Shown: piece by piece, positions 52,449 to 61,485 of the stretch
How positions within the stretch are numbered: the stretch's first letter is position 1
Layout: each line of letters starts with the position of its first letter
NCBI RefSeq assembly: GCF_900115305.1
Contig: NZ_FOVW01000012.1
Coordinates: 64,183-128,182, forward strand
DNA length: 64,000 bases
DNA from: Algoriphagus ornithinivorans
GTDB lineage: Bacteria; Bacteroidota; Bacteroidia; Cytophagales; Cyclobacteriaceae
Reading direction: 5' to 3'
Notes under the pieces: generated by a model
The model's input: only the letters and a program-made list of their open reading frames with translations
Told to the model about the DNA's origin: nothing
Databases searched by the model: none
Position numbers and translations under genes: made by a program

Positions 52449-52949
52449 TTAAGCCTTAGGAACAGAGGGCTCTGATTTCGACTTCAGGAATAAAGCCACT
52501 ACCAGAGTGGTAATCAATCCCATGACTATAGCGCCAATCAGGGATTGAACCATATAGCTTTTTAAATTGAAATAGGCTTCCGCATTAGCCAGGGTCATTT
52601 TCCCACTCGTAACTGCATGTTCGATTACGTTGGTAAAATATTCGGGAGTGATATAGGTACTGATAACATATTGAGCTAGGGGACTGAGTAAAGCAATAAT
52701 TAGGGTCATAATCAGACCTGTGACCACTCCCTGTTTGTAGCTCATTCGCCCAAAATATGTATTTCTCTTTTTATCCAATAAGGCAAAAACATAAATCAGG
52801 ATCGCAGGAATAGCAAAGAAGTTCGTGTAGGTAGCGTGATCAGCTATTTTTTCATCATGCCAGCCCATGGATTTTTCAAATAACATCCACAATAGCATAG
52901 TCAGAATGAAAATAAATGCCCATTTGAGCTCTATCTTAATGTTTTTCAT
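52449..52949 (-). CDS. DUF4199 family membrane protein
   Basis: A 166-residue inner-membrane protein with four hydrophobic helices (about 8-25, 42-58, 75-97 and 133-155). The order and loops (FGRMSYKQGVVTGLIMTLIIALLSPLAQYVISTYITPEYF) match the DUF4199 family of Bacteroidota. Function unknown. It lies 65 bp upstream of the PlsB-like gene on the same strand, so co-transcription is possible. Divergent from the prenyl synthase gene with 145 bp between. Confidence 0.8.
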   Translation of the reverse strand: MKNIKIELKWAFIFILTMLLWMLFEKSMGWHDEKIADHATYTNFFAIPAILIYVFALLDKKRNTYFGRMSYKQGVVTGLIMTLIIALLSPLAQYVISTYITPEYFTNVIEHAVTSGKMTLANAEAYFNLKSYMVQSLIGAIVMGLITTLVVALFLKSKSEPSVPKA

Positions 52950-53094
52950 AGTGATTTGGGTTAGGTGATGGGGCGATATTTATACAAATTACAAAATTTC
53001 AGAAACGTTTATACTTTTCTGTTGTTTCTCAGGTATCAAATAGAATCCCTTGTCTAGGAACTAAAGGGTATTATTTTTACGCCAGCAAATCCCA

Positions 53095-54069
53095 ATGAAA
53101 CCAGATCTCAAACAAATACAGGTGCCGATCGAGTCGGAAATGGTTGTTTTCGAACAAAAATTCCGCGACTTCATGAAAAGCAAGGTGAAGCTGCTCGATC
53201 ATATCACCAATTATATCGTGAAGCGGAAGGGCAAGCAAATGCGGCCCATGTTTGTGTTTTTGACGGCTGGCGTATGTGGAGAAATCAACGATTCCACCCA
53301 CAGAGGTGCGGCTTTGATAGAGTTGCTTCACACGGCAACCCTTGTTCATGATGATGTCGTGGATGATGCAAATTATCGCAGGGGCTTTTTTTCCGTCAAT
53401 GCATTATGGAAAAATAAAATCGCTGTTCTTGTCGGAGATTATTTGCTTTCCCGAGGCTTACTTCTTTCAGTGGACAATGGGGATTTTCATTTGCTCCAGA
53501 TTGTTTCCAATGCAGTCAAAGAAATGTCGGAAGGCGAACTGCTTCAGAGCTATAAAGCCAGAAAACTGGATGTAGACGAGGAAGTATATTATGAAATTAT
53601 CCGTCAAAAAACAGCCAGTCTAATTGCTTCATGCTGTGCTGTTGGTGCCGCTAGCGTAAATGGAGACCTAGAAATGGTCAGCAAAATGCGTGAATTTGGA
53701 GAGAAGGTAGGTATGGCCTTTCAAATCAAAGACGACCTTTTTGATTACGGAGAAGAAGAAATCGGGAAACCTGTAGGGATTGATATCAAAGAGAAAAAGA
53801 TGACTTTGCCTTTGATATTTGCTTTAAGTAAGGCGGATTGGTTAGAAAAAAAGAAAATCATCCGCCTCATCCGAAACAAATCCAACGATAAAAAAGCTGT
53901 AAATCAGGTCATAGATTTTGTAAAAAAGAGCGGAGGATTAGAGTATGCCAAGGAAAAAATGAATGGGTTTTATCAGGAAGCTCTGGGCATTTTGGAAGGA
54001 TTCCCAGAATCAGAATACCGAGCCTCACTTTCAGCTTTAGTCAGCTATACAATAGAAAGAAAAAAATAA
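53095..54069 (+). CDS. ispB: Long-chain polyprenyl diphosphate synthase (IspB-like)
   Basis: A 324-residue trans-prenyltransferase. First aspartate motif D86-D-V-V-D90 in HTATLVHDDVVDDANYRRG, which is almost the IspB/octaprenyl pattern; second motif FQIKDDLFDYG. Ala81 is five residues before the first motif, leaving the product pocket open, so a long chain (quinone side chain, such as for menaquinone) is predicted. It contrasts with the Phe77 paralogue at 12413-13399. Starts at ATG 53095. Its terminator overlaps the stop codon. Confidence 0.9.
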   Translation: MKPDLKQIQVPIESEMVVFEQKFRDFMKSKVKLLDHITNYIVKRKGKQMRPMFVFLTAGVCGEINDSTHRGAALIELLHTATLVHDDVVDDANYRRGFFSVNALWKNKIAVLVGDYLLSRGLLLSVDNGDFHLLQIVSNAVKEMSEGELLQSYKARKLDVDEEVYYEIIRQKTASLIASCCAVGAASVNGDLEMVSKMREFGEKVGMAFQIKDDLFDYGEEEIGKPVGIDIKEKKMTLPLIFALSKADWLEKKKIIRLIRNKSNDKKAVNQVIDFVKKSGGLEYAKEKMNGFYQEALGILEGFPESEYRASLSALVSYTIERKK

Positions 54070-54096
54070 GACCTCTTCGAAGGTCTTATTTTTTTC
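54065..54096. terminator. Terminator overlapping the prenyl synthase stop codon
   Basis: AATAAGACCT / AGGTCTTATT at 54065-54090 with loop CTTCGA, then a T tract. The stem includes the TAA stop. The A run to the left would also allow termination of a leftward transcript. Confidence 0.85.
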
Positions 54097-54149
54097 TAAA
54101 ACACTTTTTGACTCAGCTTATCTCATCAAAGTTCGCTTTCAAGTCAGGC

Positions 54150-55235
54150 TTATGGCTTTTGATAAGAATTGATCGTTTGAATTTTTCCATCAGGTAAATG
54201 GACCAATTCTGCCATTTTGATATTTCTCAAGGGTGTTTTACCTGAAAGCTCTGTATCATGGTAAAATAGATACCATTTCCCCTCGAAATTGACAATAGAA
54301 TGATGATTAGTCCAACCTTCTACGGGTTCCAAGACATTTCCCTGGTAAGTAAATGGACCATAGGGACTATCTCCAATAGCGTATGCTATAAAATGTGTAT
54401 CACCCGTTGAATAGGATAAATAGTACTTCCCATCATGTTTATGCATCCAGGCAGCCTCAAAGAACCTTCGAGCATTATCTCCTGCTTTAATCGCTTCACC
54501 ATTTTCATCCAGGATCAAAATCTCCTTTGGCTTCTCTGACAAACCGGTCATAGCATCATCCAATTTGGCAATGTATGGCATCAAAGCTTTTTGATCTGGC
54601 CCCGGTAGCCCATCCATTGGCCCCTTTCTTCCTTCTATGAGTTTTTGATCTTCATACCATTGAAGCTGTCCTCCCCAGATTCCTCCCCAAATCAAAAAAT
54701 ACTCCTCCTGATCCTGAAAAACAGCAGGATCCATACTGAAAGTACCTTTGATTGGTTCTGCTTCTGGTTTAAATGGACCTTCCGGGCGATCTGAAACGGC
54801 GACTCCAATTTTAAATATCCCCTGTTTATCTTTTGCTGGGAAATAGAGATAGTATTTGCCATTTTTTTCGGCGGCATCCGGAGCCCACAACTGTCTACTT
54901 GCCCAAGGAATATCTTCCAATTTCAAAGCCACTCCATGGTCAGTGACAGGCCCATTCACCTTCTCCATTGAGAAAACATGGTAATCTTTCATGTCAAAAT
55001 GAGAGCCCATATCATCTTCTTCCACATCCGTTTCTATATCATGGGAAGGGTAAACAAATAGCTTTCCTTCAAAAACATGAGCTGATGGATCGGCTGTAAA
55101 AATATGTTCCACAAGTGGAGCATGCGCAAATTTAGACTCCTCTGTTTCTACTTCTGCAGACTGAGAAGATTCTTGGGGTTTAGAGCAAGCAAAAGCAATA
55201 AATAGAACTCCCAAAAGGTAATTTGAAAATTTCAT
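54150..55235 (-). CDS. Family 43 glycoside hydrolase lipoprotein
   Basis: A 361-residue lipoprotein. The signal ends with lipobox IAFAC (Cys17). The five-bladed GH43 propeller is evident: TADPSAHVFEGKLFVYPSHD (the general base Asp), APDAAEKNGKYYLYFPA, SMDPAVFQDQEEYFLIWGG (the pKa-modulating Asp) and FFEAAWMHKHDGKYYLSYSTG (the catalytic Glu). All three acidic residues are present. It likely cleaves arabinose or xylose side chains of plant or algal glycans on the outer surface. No SusCD pair is near. Single gene between the prenyl synthase and thrC. Confidence 0.92.
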   Translation of the reverse strand: MKFSNYLLGVLFIAFACSKPQESSQSAEVETEESKFAHAPLVEHIFTADPSAHVFEGKLFVYPSHDIETDVEEDDMGSHFDMKDYHVFSMEKVNGPVTDHGVALKLEDIPWASRQLWAPDAAEKNGKYYLYFPAKDKQGIFKIGVAVSDRPEGPFKPEAEPIKGTFSMDPAVFQDQEEYFLIWGGIWGGQLQWYEDQKLIEGRKGPMDGLPGPDQKALMPYIAKLDDAMTGLSEKPKEILILDENGEAIKAGDNARRFFEAAWMHKHDGKYYLSYSTGDTHFIAYAIGDSPYGPFTYQGNVLEPVEGWTNHHSIVNFEGKWYLFYHDTELSGKTPLRNIKMAELVHLPDGKIQTINSYQKP

Positions 55236-55343
55236 ATGAGGTTAGGTTAGGTTTGATTGCTATGAAAATACTCAAAGAGGAGTGGATTTCTAAATTTTGG
55301 AGCAAATGGAGCAAATATGAATTGATGCGCTAATCAGTTTTTT

Positions 55344-56639
55344 TTACAATCCTCCCAAAAACCCTTTAAATTCTTCAAACCTTTTACCCATCGAGAGCAC
55401 CTTCTTTTCTCCTTCCAGAAAAGCTGCCAATCGATCCGGCAAAACCAACTTTTCATTCAATGCGTCTTCCACCACGTCTCTGAATTTTCCTGGATGGGCT
55501 GTTTCTAAAAACACACCAACATACCCTGGATTTTCAGCCATGAAATCTTTCAAGCCTAAATATCCCACTGCTCCGTGTGGATCAAGAGTGTAGCCTTTGG
55601 GCTTGACATCCTGTATTGCTTCGATGGTCTGAGCATCGGTGTAGAAAAAACCTTTGACATTTTTCCGAAACAGCTCCTCATTTCCATCATAAAGCGCCTG
55701 AAGTCGAGGAAAATTACTGGGATTCCCCACATCCATAGAATTGGAAACTGTAGGTACAGATGCTTTGGCTTCAAAAGGTAACCCCTTTAAATAATCAGGG
55801 ACTATTTTGTTGAGATTGGTTGCAGCGACAAAATGGTCTATTGGCAATCCCATTTTCCAAGCCAAAACTCCAGCCGCCAAATTACCAAAATTGCCACTTG
55901 GCACTGAGAAAACGATCTTTTTCCCATCTTTAGGCAGTCTTGAATAGGCGTAGAAATAATACAGGCATTGAGGAATCCATCGGGCAATATTGATAGAATT
56001 GGCTGAAGTCAGGAGCAAGCTTTTATTCAATTCCGGATCCAAGAAAGCCTGTTTGACCAAAGTCTGACAATCATCAAAAACTCCTTCCACTTCTATCGCA
56101 GTAATATTCTGTCCGAGGGTGGTAAACTGTTTTTCCTGAAGCTTACTGACTTTCCCTTTCGGAAAAAGAACAATGACTTCGACTCCTTCCACTCCTAAAA
56201 AACCATTAGCCACAGCGCTTCCCGTATCTCCTGAAGTCGCTACCAAAACATAGACTTTTTGATCAGTTTTGGCAGTAAGCATGCTCATTAATTTGGAGCA
56301 AAAGCGTGCTCCAAAATCTTTAAATGCCAATGTAGGTCCATGAAATAACTCCAAACTGTAAACTCCTTTCTCCACTTCAACTATTGGAGCATCGAAAACA
56401 AGAGTATGATCCACCAAGGCTCGGATTTGCTCATTTGTCAAGTCTTCCGAAAACAAGGCCTCAATCACATCGTATCCAATTTCTTGAAAACTCTTGGATG
56501 AAAAACTTTCTATCAGTTGCTGCGGTAAGACAGGAATCCTCTCGGGCAAGTACAAGCCCTGATCTGGAGCCAGTCCTTTAATCACAGCTTCTGGTAAACT
56601 GACTTGGTGTTTTGGGTTATTGGTGCTATAATATTTCAT
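55344..56639 (-). CDS. thrC: Threonine synthase
   Basis: A 431-residue PLP enzyme that converts O-phosphohomoserine to threonine. Seen: MKYYSTNNPKHQVSLPEAVIKGL at the start, the PLP lysine in FHGPTLAFKDFGARF, ATSGDTGSAVANGF for phosphate binding, and VFSVPSGNFGNLAAG. It is the E. coli-type (class II) form. The start is ATG 56639, three bases inside the longer frame starting at TTG 56642. It follows thrB by three bases and is the last gene of thrABC. Confidence 0.95.
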   Translation of the reverse strand: MKYYSTNNPKHQVSLPEAVIKGLAPDQGLYLPERIPVLPQQLIESFSSKSFQEIGYDVIEALFSEDLTNEQIRALVDHTLVFDAPIVEVEKGVYSLELFHGPTLAFKDFGARFCSKLMSMLTAKTDQKVYVLVATSGDTGSAVANGFLGVEGVEVIVLFPKGKVSKLQEKQFTTLGQNITAIEVEGVFDDCQTLVKQAFLDPELNKSLLLTSANSINIARWIPQCLYYFYAYSRLPKDGKKIVFSVPSGNFGNLAAGVLAWKMGLPIDHFVAATNLNKIVPDYLKGLPFEAKASVPTVSNSMDVGNPSNFPRLQALYDGNEELFRKNVKGFFYTDAQTIEAIQDVKPKGYTLDPHGAVGYLGLKDFMAENPGYVGVFLETAHPGKFRDVVEDALNEKLVLPDRLAAFLEGEKKVLSMGKRFEEFKGFLGGL

Positions 56640-56642
56640 CAA

Positions 56643-57575
56643 TTATTCTGTTAAAACATAACCACCATCTGTATTGATGGCAGAAAAATACACATCCACG
56701 CCCAACCCTATACTTTGATAAACCTCCTCCGCGGCCTTTGCAATTTGGATTGCTTTTTCCTTGCCTTTGGATAAACAAAACAGTGTTGGACCACTGCCCG
56801 ATATTCCCATTCCCAAGGCCCCGGCACCTTTTACTGCTTCTCTTACTTCATAAAAGCCAGGAATCAATACCGCTCTGTAAGGCTCCGCAATGACATCTCG
56901 CAATGACCTTGAAATCAATTCATAATCTTCTTCATATAGACCAGCGATCAATCCAGCCACATTTCCTGATTGAATAGTAGCGTGTTTCAAGGGAATAGCT
57001 TCTCTCAAAACTGATCTGGAATCAGCTGTTTTCAATTCAAAATGTGGGTGCAATAAGGTACAATACAGATCCTGAGGAACATTCAGCTTAATCACATCCA
57101 AGGGATGATAGTCTCTGATCAGTACAAAACCTCCCAATAAGCTCGGGGCTACATTGTCTGCATGGCCGGCTCCGCAGGCAATTTTTTCAGCAGCAATTGC
57201 AAAAGGAAGAAGGTCTTTTTTCTCATAGGGACTGCTCAAAAATTCATTTGCTGCAATCAAAGCAGCAACAGCACTTGCCGCACTGGAACCCATGCCCGAT
57301 CCAAGCGGCAATCCTTTTTCCAATTGAATAGAAATACCAGGGTTTATTCCCAAGTCCTCTACCATAGCTTGAATAGCTACCGCACAGGTATTCTTAGCAG
57401 CATCCAAAGGCAGTTTTCCATCGTCTCCTGAAATTGAACTTACTTCCAGGCCGGGACTTTCCTTTTCATTCAACTGCACAATATCTCCCATGCCCTCAAT
57501 GGCAAATCCTAAAATATCAAAGCCGCAGGATACATTGGCCACAGTAGCAGGAGCAAAGGCTTTTACGGTTTTCAT
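56643..57575 (-). CDS. thrB: Homoserine kinase
   Basis: A 310-residue GHMP kinase that phosphorylates homoserine. Seen: the opening VKAFAPATVANVSCGFDILGFA, the ATP loop LEKGLPLGSGMGSSAASAVAAL and the C-terminal AGALGMGISGSGPTLFCL. All three GHMP motifs are intact. Its ATG shares one base with the thrA stop (TAATG), so translation is coupled, and thrC starts three bases after its stop. Confidence 0.96.
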   Translation of the reverse strand: MKTVKAFAPATVANVSCGFDILGFAIEGMGDIVQLNEKESPGLEVSSISGDDGKLPLDAAKNTCAVAIQAMVEDLGINPGISIQLEKGLPLGSGMGSSAASAVAALIAANEFLSSPYEKKDLLPFAIAAEKIACGAGHADNVAPSLLGGFVLIRDYHPLDVIKLNVPQDLYCTLLHPHFELKTADSRSVLREAIPLKHATIQSGNVAGLIAGLYEEDYELISRSLRDVIAEPYRAVLIPGFYEVREAVKGAGALGMGISGSGPTLFCLSKGKEKAIQIAKAAEEVYQSIGLGVDVYFSAINTDGGYVLTE

Positions 57576-60022
57576 TACTCGCGGGTATAGTTACCAATCC
57601 TAATCACGTCAGCGAAAACTCCAGCAGCCGTCACATCAGCTCCAGCTCCTGGGCCCCGAATGATCATCGGTCTATCCAGATACCTTTCAGTAGTCAAAAG
57701 GATCATATTGTCACTTCCACTCAAACTGCTGAATGGATGTGCATTTGGAAGGGAATTCAGTCCAACCTTAGCTTTTCCATTCTCCAGAGTTGCCATAAAG
57801 CGAAGCTTTTCTCCTTTGGATTCTGCTTCTTTTAGTAGTTTCTCAAACTCCGAATCGTGTGCTTGAAGCTTCTGGAAAAACTCCTCCACCGTAGCAGCTT
57901 CTCTGCAATCTTCCGGAACCATACTCTGGATAGTAATGTCTTCAAATTCTAAAGTTTGTTCGGCCTCTCTTCCCAAAATCAGAATTTTTCGAGCCACATC
58001 CATTCCGCTTAAATCGTCTCTTGGATCAGGTTCGGTGTAGCCTTTGTCTTTGGCAATTCTGACTACCTTAGAAAAAGGATCTCCTTTTTCCAGTTCGGAG
58101 AAAATAAAATTCATAGACCCACTTAACACGGCTTCAATTCGAATTACTTTATCACCGGAAAGCATCAGATCCTGAAGGGTGTTTATCACCGGCAATCCTG
58201 CTGCAACATTGGTTTCATAGAGAAATTTCACTCCTCTCTTTTTCGCCAGTTTTTTAAGCTCTTTATATTGCTCCATTGAGCTGGAATTCGCCTTTTTATT
58301 AGGGGTTACGATAGCCACCTTTGCACCTAAAACTCGCGAATAGGCATCTGCAACGCTCTGACTCGCGGTGCAATCCACAAAAACTGAGTTGGAGAAGTTC
58401 ATTTCTTCCATAGTCCGGATAAACTCCTCCAAGTCCATCTTCTGATCTTGATCACTTAACTCATGTGGATTTTTTAAATCAAATCCATCCTCGTGGAAAG
58501 CCATATTGCGACTATTGGCCATTCCGTGAATCTGAATATCCAGTTCATTATCACCTTTCAGTTTCTCTTGCTGAGTTGCAATCATTTTTATCAATGCCTT
58601 GCCTATCAAGCCTACCCCAACCAAGAAAACGTGAAGCACCTTATTTTCTGAAAGGAAAAAAGCTTCGTGTAAGGCATTGAGGGCTTTTTGCAAGTCGGCC
58701 TGTGGTATGACCGCAGAGATGTTCAACTCCGAGCTACCCTGGGCGATAGCAGCCACGTTGATATTGTTTCTTCCCAATGCACGGAACATCCTTCCAGAAG
58801 CACCTGGATTTTGCTTCATATTTTCTCCTACTACCGCAACAGTGGAGAAACCATGCATAAGCGTAACCTCATCCATCTCACCGGATTTGATTTCGTAATA
58901 GAACTCCCGCTCCACCACTTCTTTCGCCAAGTATGCCTCGGCTGTTTTGATAGCCAAACAGATACTATGTTCGGAGGATGCCTGAGAAATTAAGACAATA
59001 TTCACTTTGGCCTCTGCAAGAGCCTTAAACACCCTACTTCCTGTAATCCCATCTAATAGAGATGCTCCCTGCACATTGACAATGGAAATGGAGGACATGG
59101 ATGAAATCCCTTTGATCAATCCTCCTTGAGTCACTTCCCCATTGATTAGCGTGCCTTTGTTGGAAGGTTCGAAGGTATTCTTGATGTAGATTGGAATATT
59201 CTTCTTCATCGCCGGCTGCATAGTGGCCGGAAAAATCACTTTCGCTCCGAAGTGAGAAAGCTCCATCGCTTCATTATAGCTCAGCTGAGGAATACTAAAT
59301 GCGGTGTAAACCAGCTTGGGATCTGAAGTCAAGACCCCCGATACATCAGTCCATATTTCTAAGTCCTCCGCATCTAAGGCGGCCGCAAAAATTGCCGCAG
59401 TGTAGTCTGAACCTGATCTTCCTAACGTGGTAGTCTCCCCTTTTGCAGTAGAAGCAATAAATCCTGTGATGATTTTGATTCCATCATGCTTTAGAAAATA
59501 TTCTTTGATCAGGTGATTGGTCACTTCAAAATCCACTCTGGCCTGACCAAATCTGTCATTGGTTCGAATTACCTCCCTTGCATCCAAAAATTGGGTTTTA
59601 ATGCCTTTGGCAGCTAAAGCCTCGGCCAAAATAAAAGTAGAAAGACGCTCTCCGAAACTTGCCACATAATCCAAAGTCCGATCAGAATTTTCCTTGATCA
59701 GATATATCCCGTGGAATAAATCTTCCAATTCATTGAATCTGACCTTGACATAAGTCATGACAGTAGATTGGTTTTGTACTGCTATTAGCTGCCTCACCAT
59801 ATCCAGATGCTTTTCCTCCAATGTCTGGAGTAGATCTCTGTAGACCTGATCACCTTCTCTAGCTAGGCGGGCAATCGTCAACAAACTTTCTGTCACACCG
59901 CCAAAAGCAGAAAAAACAACTGCTACATCTTGCTGCTTATTTTTCTCCTGAATAATTGAAAAAACTTTCCGAATCGTTTCTGGAGTTGCTACAGAGGAAC
60001 CTCCAAACTTGATGATTTTCAT
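57575..60022 (-). CDS. thrA: Bifunctional aspartokinase/homoserine dehydrogenase
   Basis: An 815-residue fused enzyme. N-terminal aspartokinase (about 1-290: MKIIKFGGSSVATPETI, VVFSAFGGVTES, TTLGRSGSDYTAAIFAAAL), two ACT-type regulatory segments (about 310-450: GITGSRVFKALAEAKVNIVLISQASSEHS, GRMFRALGRNNINVAAIAQGSSE), and homoserine dehydrogenase (about 465-815: HVFLVGVGLIGKALI, VTPNKKANS, PDPRDDLSGMDVARKILILGRE). It makes aspartyl phosphate and reduces the semialdehyde to homoserine. First structural gene of thrABC. Upstream on the same strand is a Thr-rich leader peptide (60098-60163), so its transcription is probably attenuated. Confidence 0.96.
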   Translation of the reverse strand: MKIIKFGGSSVATPETIRKVFSIIQEKNKQQDVAVVFSAFGGVTESLLTIARLAREGDQVYRDLLQTLEEKHLDMVRQLIAVQNQSTVMTYVKVRFNELEDLFHGIYLIKENSDRTLDYVASFGERLSTFILAEALAAKGIKTQFLDAREVIRTNDRFGQARVDFEVTNHLIKEYFLKHDGIKIITGFIASTAKGETTTLGRSGSDYTAAIFAAALDAEDLEIWTDVSGVLTSDPKLVYTAFSIPQLSYNEAMELSHFGAKVIFPATMQPAMKKNIPIYIKNTFEPSNKGTLINGEVTQGGLIKGISSMSSISIVNVQGASLLDGITGSRVFKALAEAKVNIVLISQASSEHSICLAIKTAEAYLAKEVVEREFYYEIKSGEMDEVTLMHGFSTVAVVGENMKQNPGASGRMFRALGRNNINVAAIAQGSSELNISAVIPQADLQKALNALHEAFFLSENKVLHVFLVGVGLIGKALIKMIATQQEKLKGDNELDIQIHGMANSRNMAFHEDGFDLKNPHELSDQDQKMDLEEFIRTMEEMNFSNSVFVDCTASQSVADAYSRVLGAKVAIVTPNKKANSSSMEQYKELKKLAKKRGVKFLYETNVAAGLPVINTLQDLMLSGDKVIRIEAVLSGSMNFIFSELEKGDPFSKVVRIAKDKGYTEPDPRDDLSGMDVARKILILGREAEQTLEFEDITIQSMVPEDCREAATVEEFFQKLQAHDSEFEKLLKEAESKGEKLRFMATLENGKAKVGLNSLPNAHPFSSLSGSDNMILLTTERYLDRPMIIRGPGAGADVTAAGVFADVIRIGNYTRE

Positions 60023-60097
60023 AAGTAAATAGAATGATTTTGAATGAATAAAATGCCTTAATAGGCTCAGGGGCGAGTACTTTGAGATTAAACGGGA
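60023..60097 (-). promoter_or_regulatory. Attenuator region of the thr operon
   Basis: Between the leader peptide and thrA. Two mutually exclusive small stems can form over the last leader codons on the minus strand: GATTAC/GTAATC and ACGGG/CCCGT. A third weak stem, GCCT-ATTA-AGGC followed by ATTTTATT (near 60043-60054), may act as the terminator. A ribosome stalled at the Thr codons would change which stem forms. No strong classic terminator is seen, so the exact mechanism is open. Confidence 0.4.
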
Positions 60098-60163
60098 TTA
60101 CCCCGTAATCGTGGTCATTCCTGTAAAAAAAGTAGAAATAGAAGTCATGCCGGACATTGACAT
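60098..60163 (-). CDS. thrL: thr operon leader peptide (Thr/Ile/Met-rich)
   Basis: A 21-residue frame from ATG 60163 to TAA 60098. It begins MSMSGMTSIS and ends GMTTITG: six Thr codons (ACT, ACT, ACA, ACC, ACG, ACG), two Ile, four Met and four Ser, in a region with no other gene and 75 bp before thrA on the same strand. Known thr leaders in enterobacteria are Thr/Ile-rich and attenuate thrABC when charged tRNAs are plentiful. The composition and place fit that role here. The Met codons may add sensing of methionine, another product of the pathway. It is an unrelated sequence to E. coli ThrL, so independent origin is possible. Confidence 0.7.
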   Translation of the reverse strand: MSMSGMTSISTFFTGMTTITG

Positions 60164-60500
60164 AATGCCCTTACAAGTGTGAAAAATATTTCTTGCTGCA
60201 AAAACCATGACTTAGAAATTGACTTTACAATCTTAGGCAGTAATTTCTTTTATGCCAAATAATCCACTATTAATTTTCAATTATTTAATCAAAAGGGATT
60301 GAAAAATAGAAATTTGATAATTTTTAATATTGTTTAAATCAGTCTTTTTAATTGAATAACATCTAATTTTCAAAATATAATTTTATTAAAGCAGCTTATT
60401 TTAGGATTTAAAAAAAGCTTATAAGCGATATGTCTTTAGTATTATTTTGAAAAAATATTTCTATTCACAAGAAGTCCTCAGGTTTATCCGATAATCATGA
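60164..60500. other. AT-rich gap upstream of the thr leader
   Basis: About 340 bp of very AT-rich DNA without a gene. The thrABC promoter should be here; on the minus strand TATTTTTC (60188-60181) is one base off a -7 box but very close to the leader ATG. Nothing else is recognised. Confidence 0.4.
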
Positions 60501-60536
60501 AAAATAAAAAAGCCTGATATCCGGGGGAATCAGGCT
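60501..60536 (-). terminator. Terminator of the SDR/NTF2-like/Gre-like operon
   Basis: AGCCTGAT / ATCAGGCT at 60511-60536 with a 10-nt loop. The A-rich 60501-60510 gives the T tract on the minus strand. It lies 34 bp past the stop of the Gre-like gene. Confidence 0.85.
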
Positions 60537-60569
60537 GATGCAATGGTATACTTATATTGTTAGCAAAGC

Positions 60570-61025
60570 TTATTGAACATCTAAAATGGCTTGTGGCTTT
60601 CCTCTGAAAAGGACATTCTCTCCTTTCTTTTTCCCAATTAGTAATTGTCCTAAGGGGGAATTTCTGCTCAGTAGAAAATATTTCTTTCCGTCTACTTCCA
60701 ATTGGCCGATTGAAGCCGAAATCAGGAAAAAGTCTGTTCCCAACTGAATTAAAGACCCTTCCCGTACTGCCTCCGAATTGGATTTGATAGACTGAACCCT
60801 ATAAATCTCCTCCAAGTCCTCCTGAAGCTTTTCAATGGTGTTCTCTATGGTTTTTAAGTCTTGAGTCATCATCTCTCTTCCAGTCTCAAACTTATCACCT
60901 GCACTACTTTTCGTGTCTTCTAAAATACCTTCAGAAACAGCCTTTCTTTCCTGCTGAAGTAGGCTAATTTTTTCTTTCAGCTGTCTGATAGCAGCCTGAA
61001 AAATCTTTTCTTTTAATTCCTGCAT
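60570..61025 (-). CDS. GreA/GreB-like RNA polymerase factor
   Basis: A 151-residue protein with an N-terminal antiparallel coiled coil (about 1-75) and a C-terminal FKBP-like domain (GSLIQLGTDFFLISASIG ... NSPLGQLLIGKKKGENVLF). The coiled-coil tip reads SSAGDKFETGREM; the Asp and Glu in GDxxxE match those that hold Mg in the RNA polymerase secondary channel in GreA (GDLSENAEY). So it may stimulate transcript cleavage or act as a Gfh/Rnk-type factor. The start is ATG 61025, preceded by AAAGAGGGA; a TTG start at 61058 would overlap the preceding gene. Four bases separate it from the NTF2-like gene. Homologues are sometimes misnamed 3-oxoacyl-ACP synthase. Confidence 0.78.
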   Translation of the reverse strand: MQELKEKIFQAAIRQLKEKISLLQQERKAVSEGILEDTKSSAGDKFETGREMMTQDLKTIENTIEKLQEDLEEIYRVQSIKSNSEAVREGSLIQLGTDFFLISASIGQLEVDGKKYFLLSRNSPLGQLLIGKKKGENVLFRGKPQAILDVQ

Positions 61026-61029
61026 AAAA

Positions 61030-61482
61030 TCAACATCCCTCTTTACGACGGGTATCAATGATGTAAACTATTTTCCAACCTTCGGACATTTTGACCAACT
61101 GAAAAGAATTGACTCCGCAGTGGCTAAAATTTCCATTGACGTAAAACTCATAGGGCGTCCATGCAGCCGCCATGTTTCCGTCTATTTTAATTTGATAATC
61201 TAGGATTCGTTCATCCAATTCTGTCTCAACCGGTGTACTAGCTATCCTTTTCCCAAAGTCCTCCACAGAATTACTTCCAACTCTTGTACCTGATGGGTCA
61301 GCTATCACGGTTTGCATCATTGCTTCTGAGCTAAAAGATTTCATAACCATTTCAGCATCTTTTGCTCTCATACCGTCAAAAAGCGACATAATTACTTCTT
61401 TGACGGCTTGCTCTTCAGATTGAGCTAAAGACGGAAATAAAACACCAAAACTTAAGGCCAAAAGGCAAAGTAATTTTTTCAT
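61030..61482 (-). CDS. Exported SnoaL/NTF2-like protein
   Basis: A 150-residue protein with a Sec signal peptide (MKKLLCLLALSFGVLFPSLAQ). The mature part has the NTF2-like cone fold pattern: VKEVIMSLFDGMRAKDAEMVMKSFS, then MAAAWTPYEFYVNGNFSHCGVNSFQLVKMSEGWKIVYIIDTRR. Ligand or catalytic role unknown; periplasmic. Middle gene of a three-gene minus-strand operon: three bases after the SDR stop and four before the Gre-like start. Confidence 0.82.
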   Translation of the reverse strand: MKKLLCLLALSFGVLFPSLAQSEEQAVKEVIMSLFDGMRAKDAEMVMKSFSSEAMMQTVIADPSGTRVGSNSVEDFGKRIASTPVETELDERILDYQIKIDGNMAAAWTPYEFYVNGNFSHCGVNSFQLVKMSEGWKIVYIIDTRRKEGC

Positions 61483-61485
61483 AAA

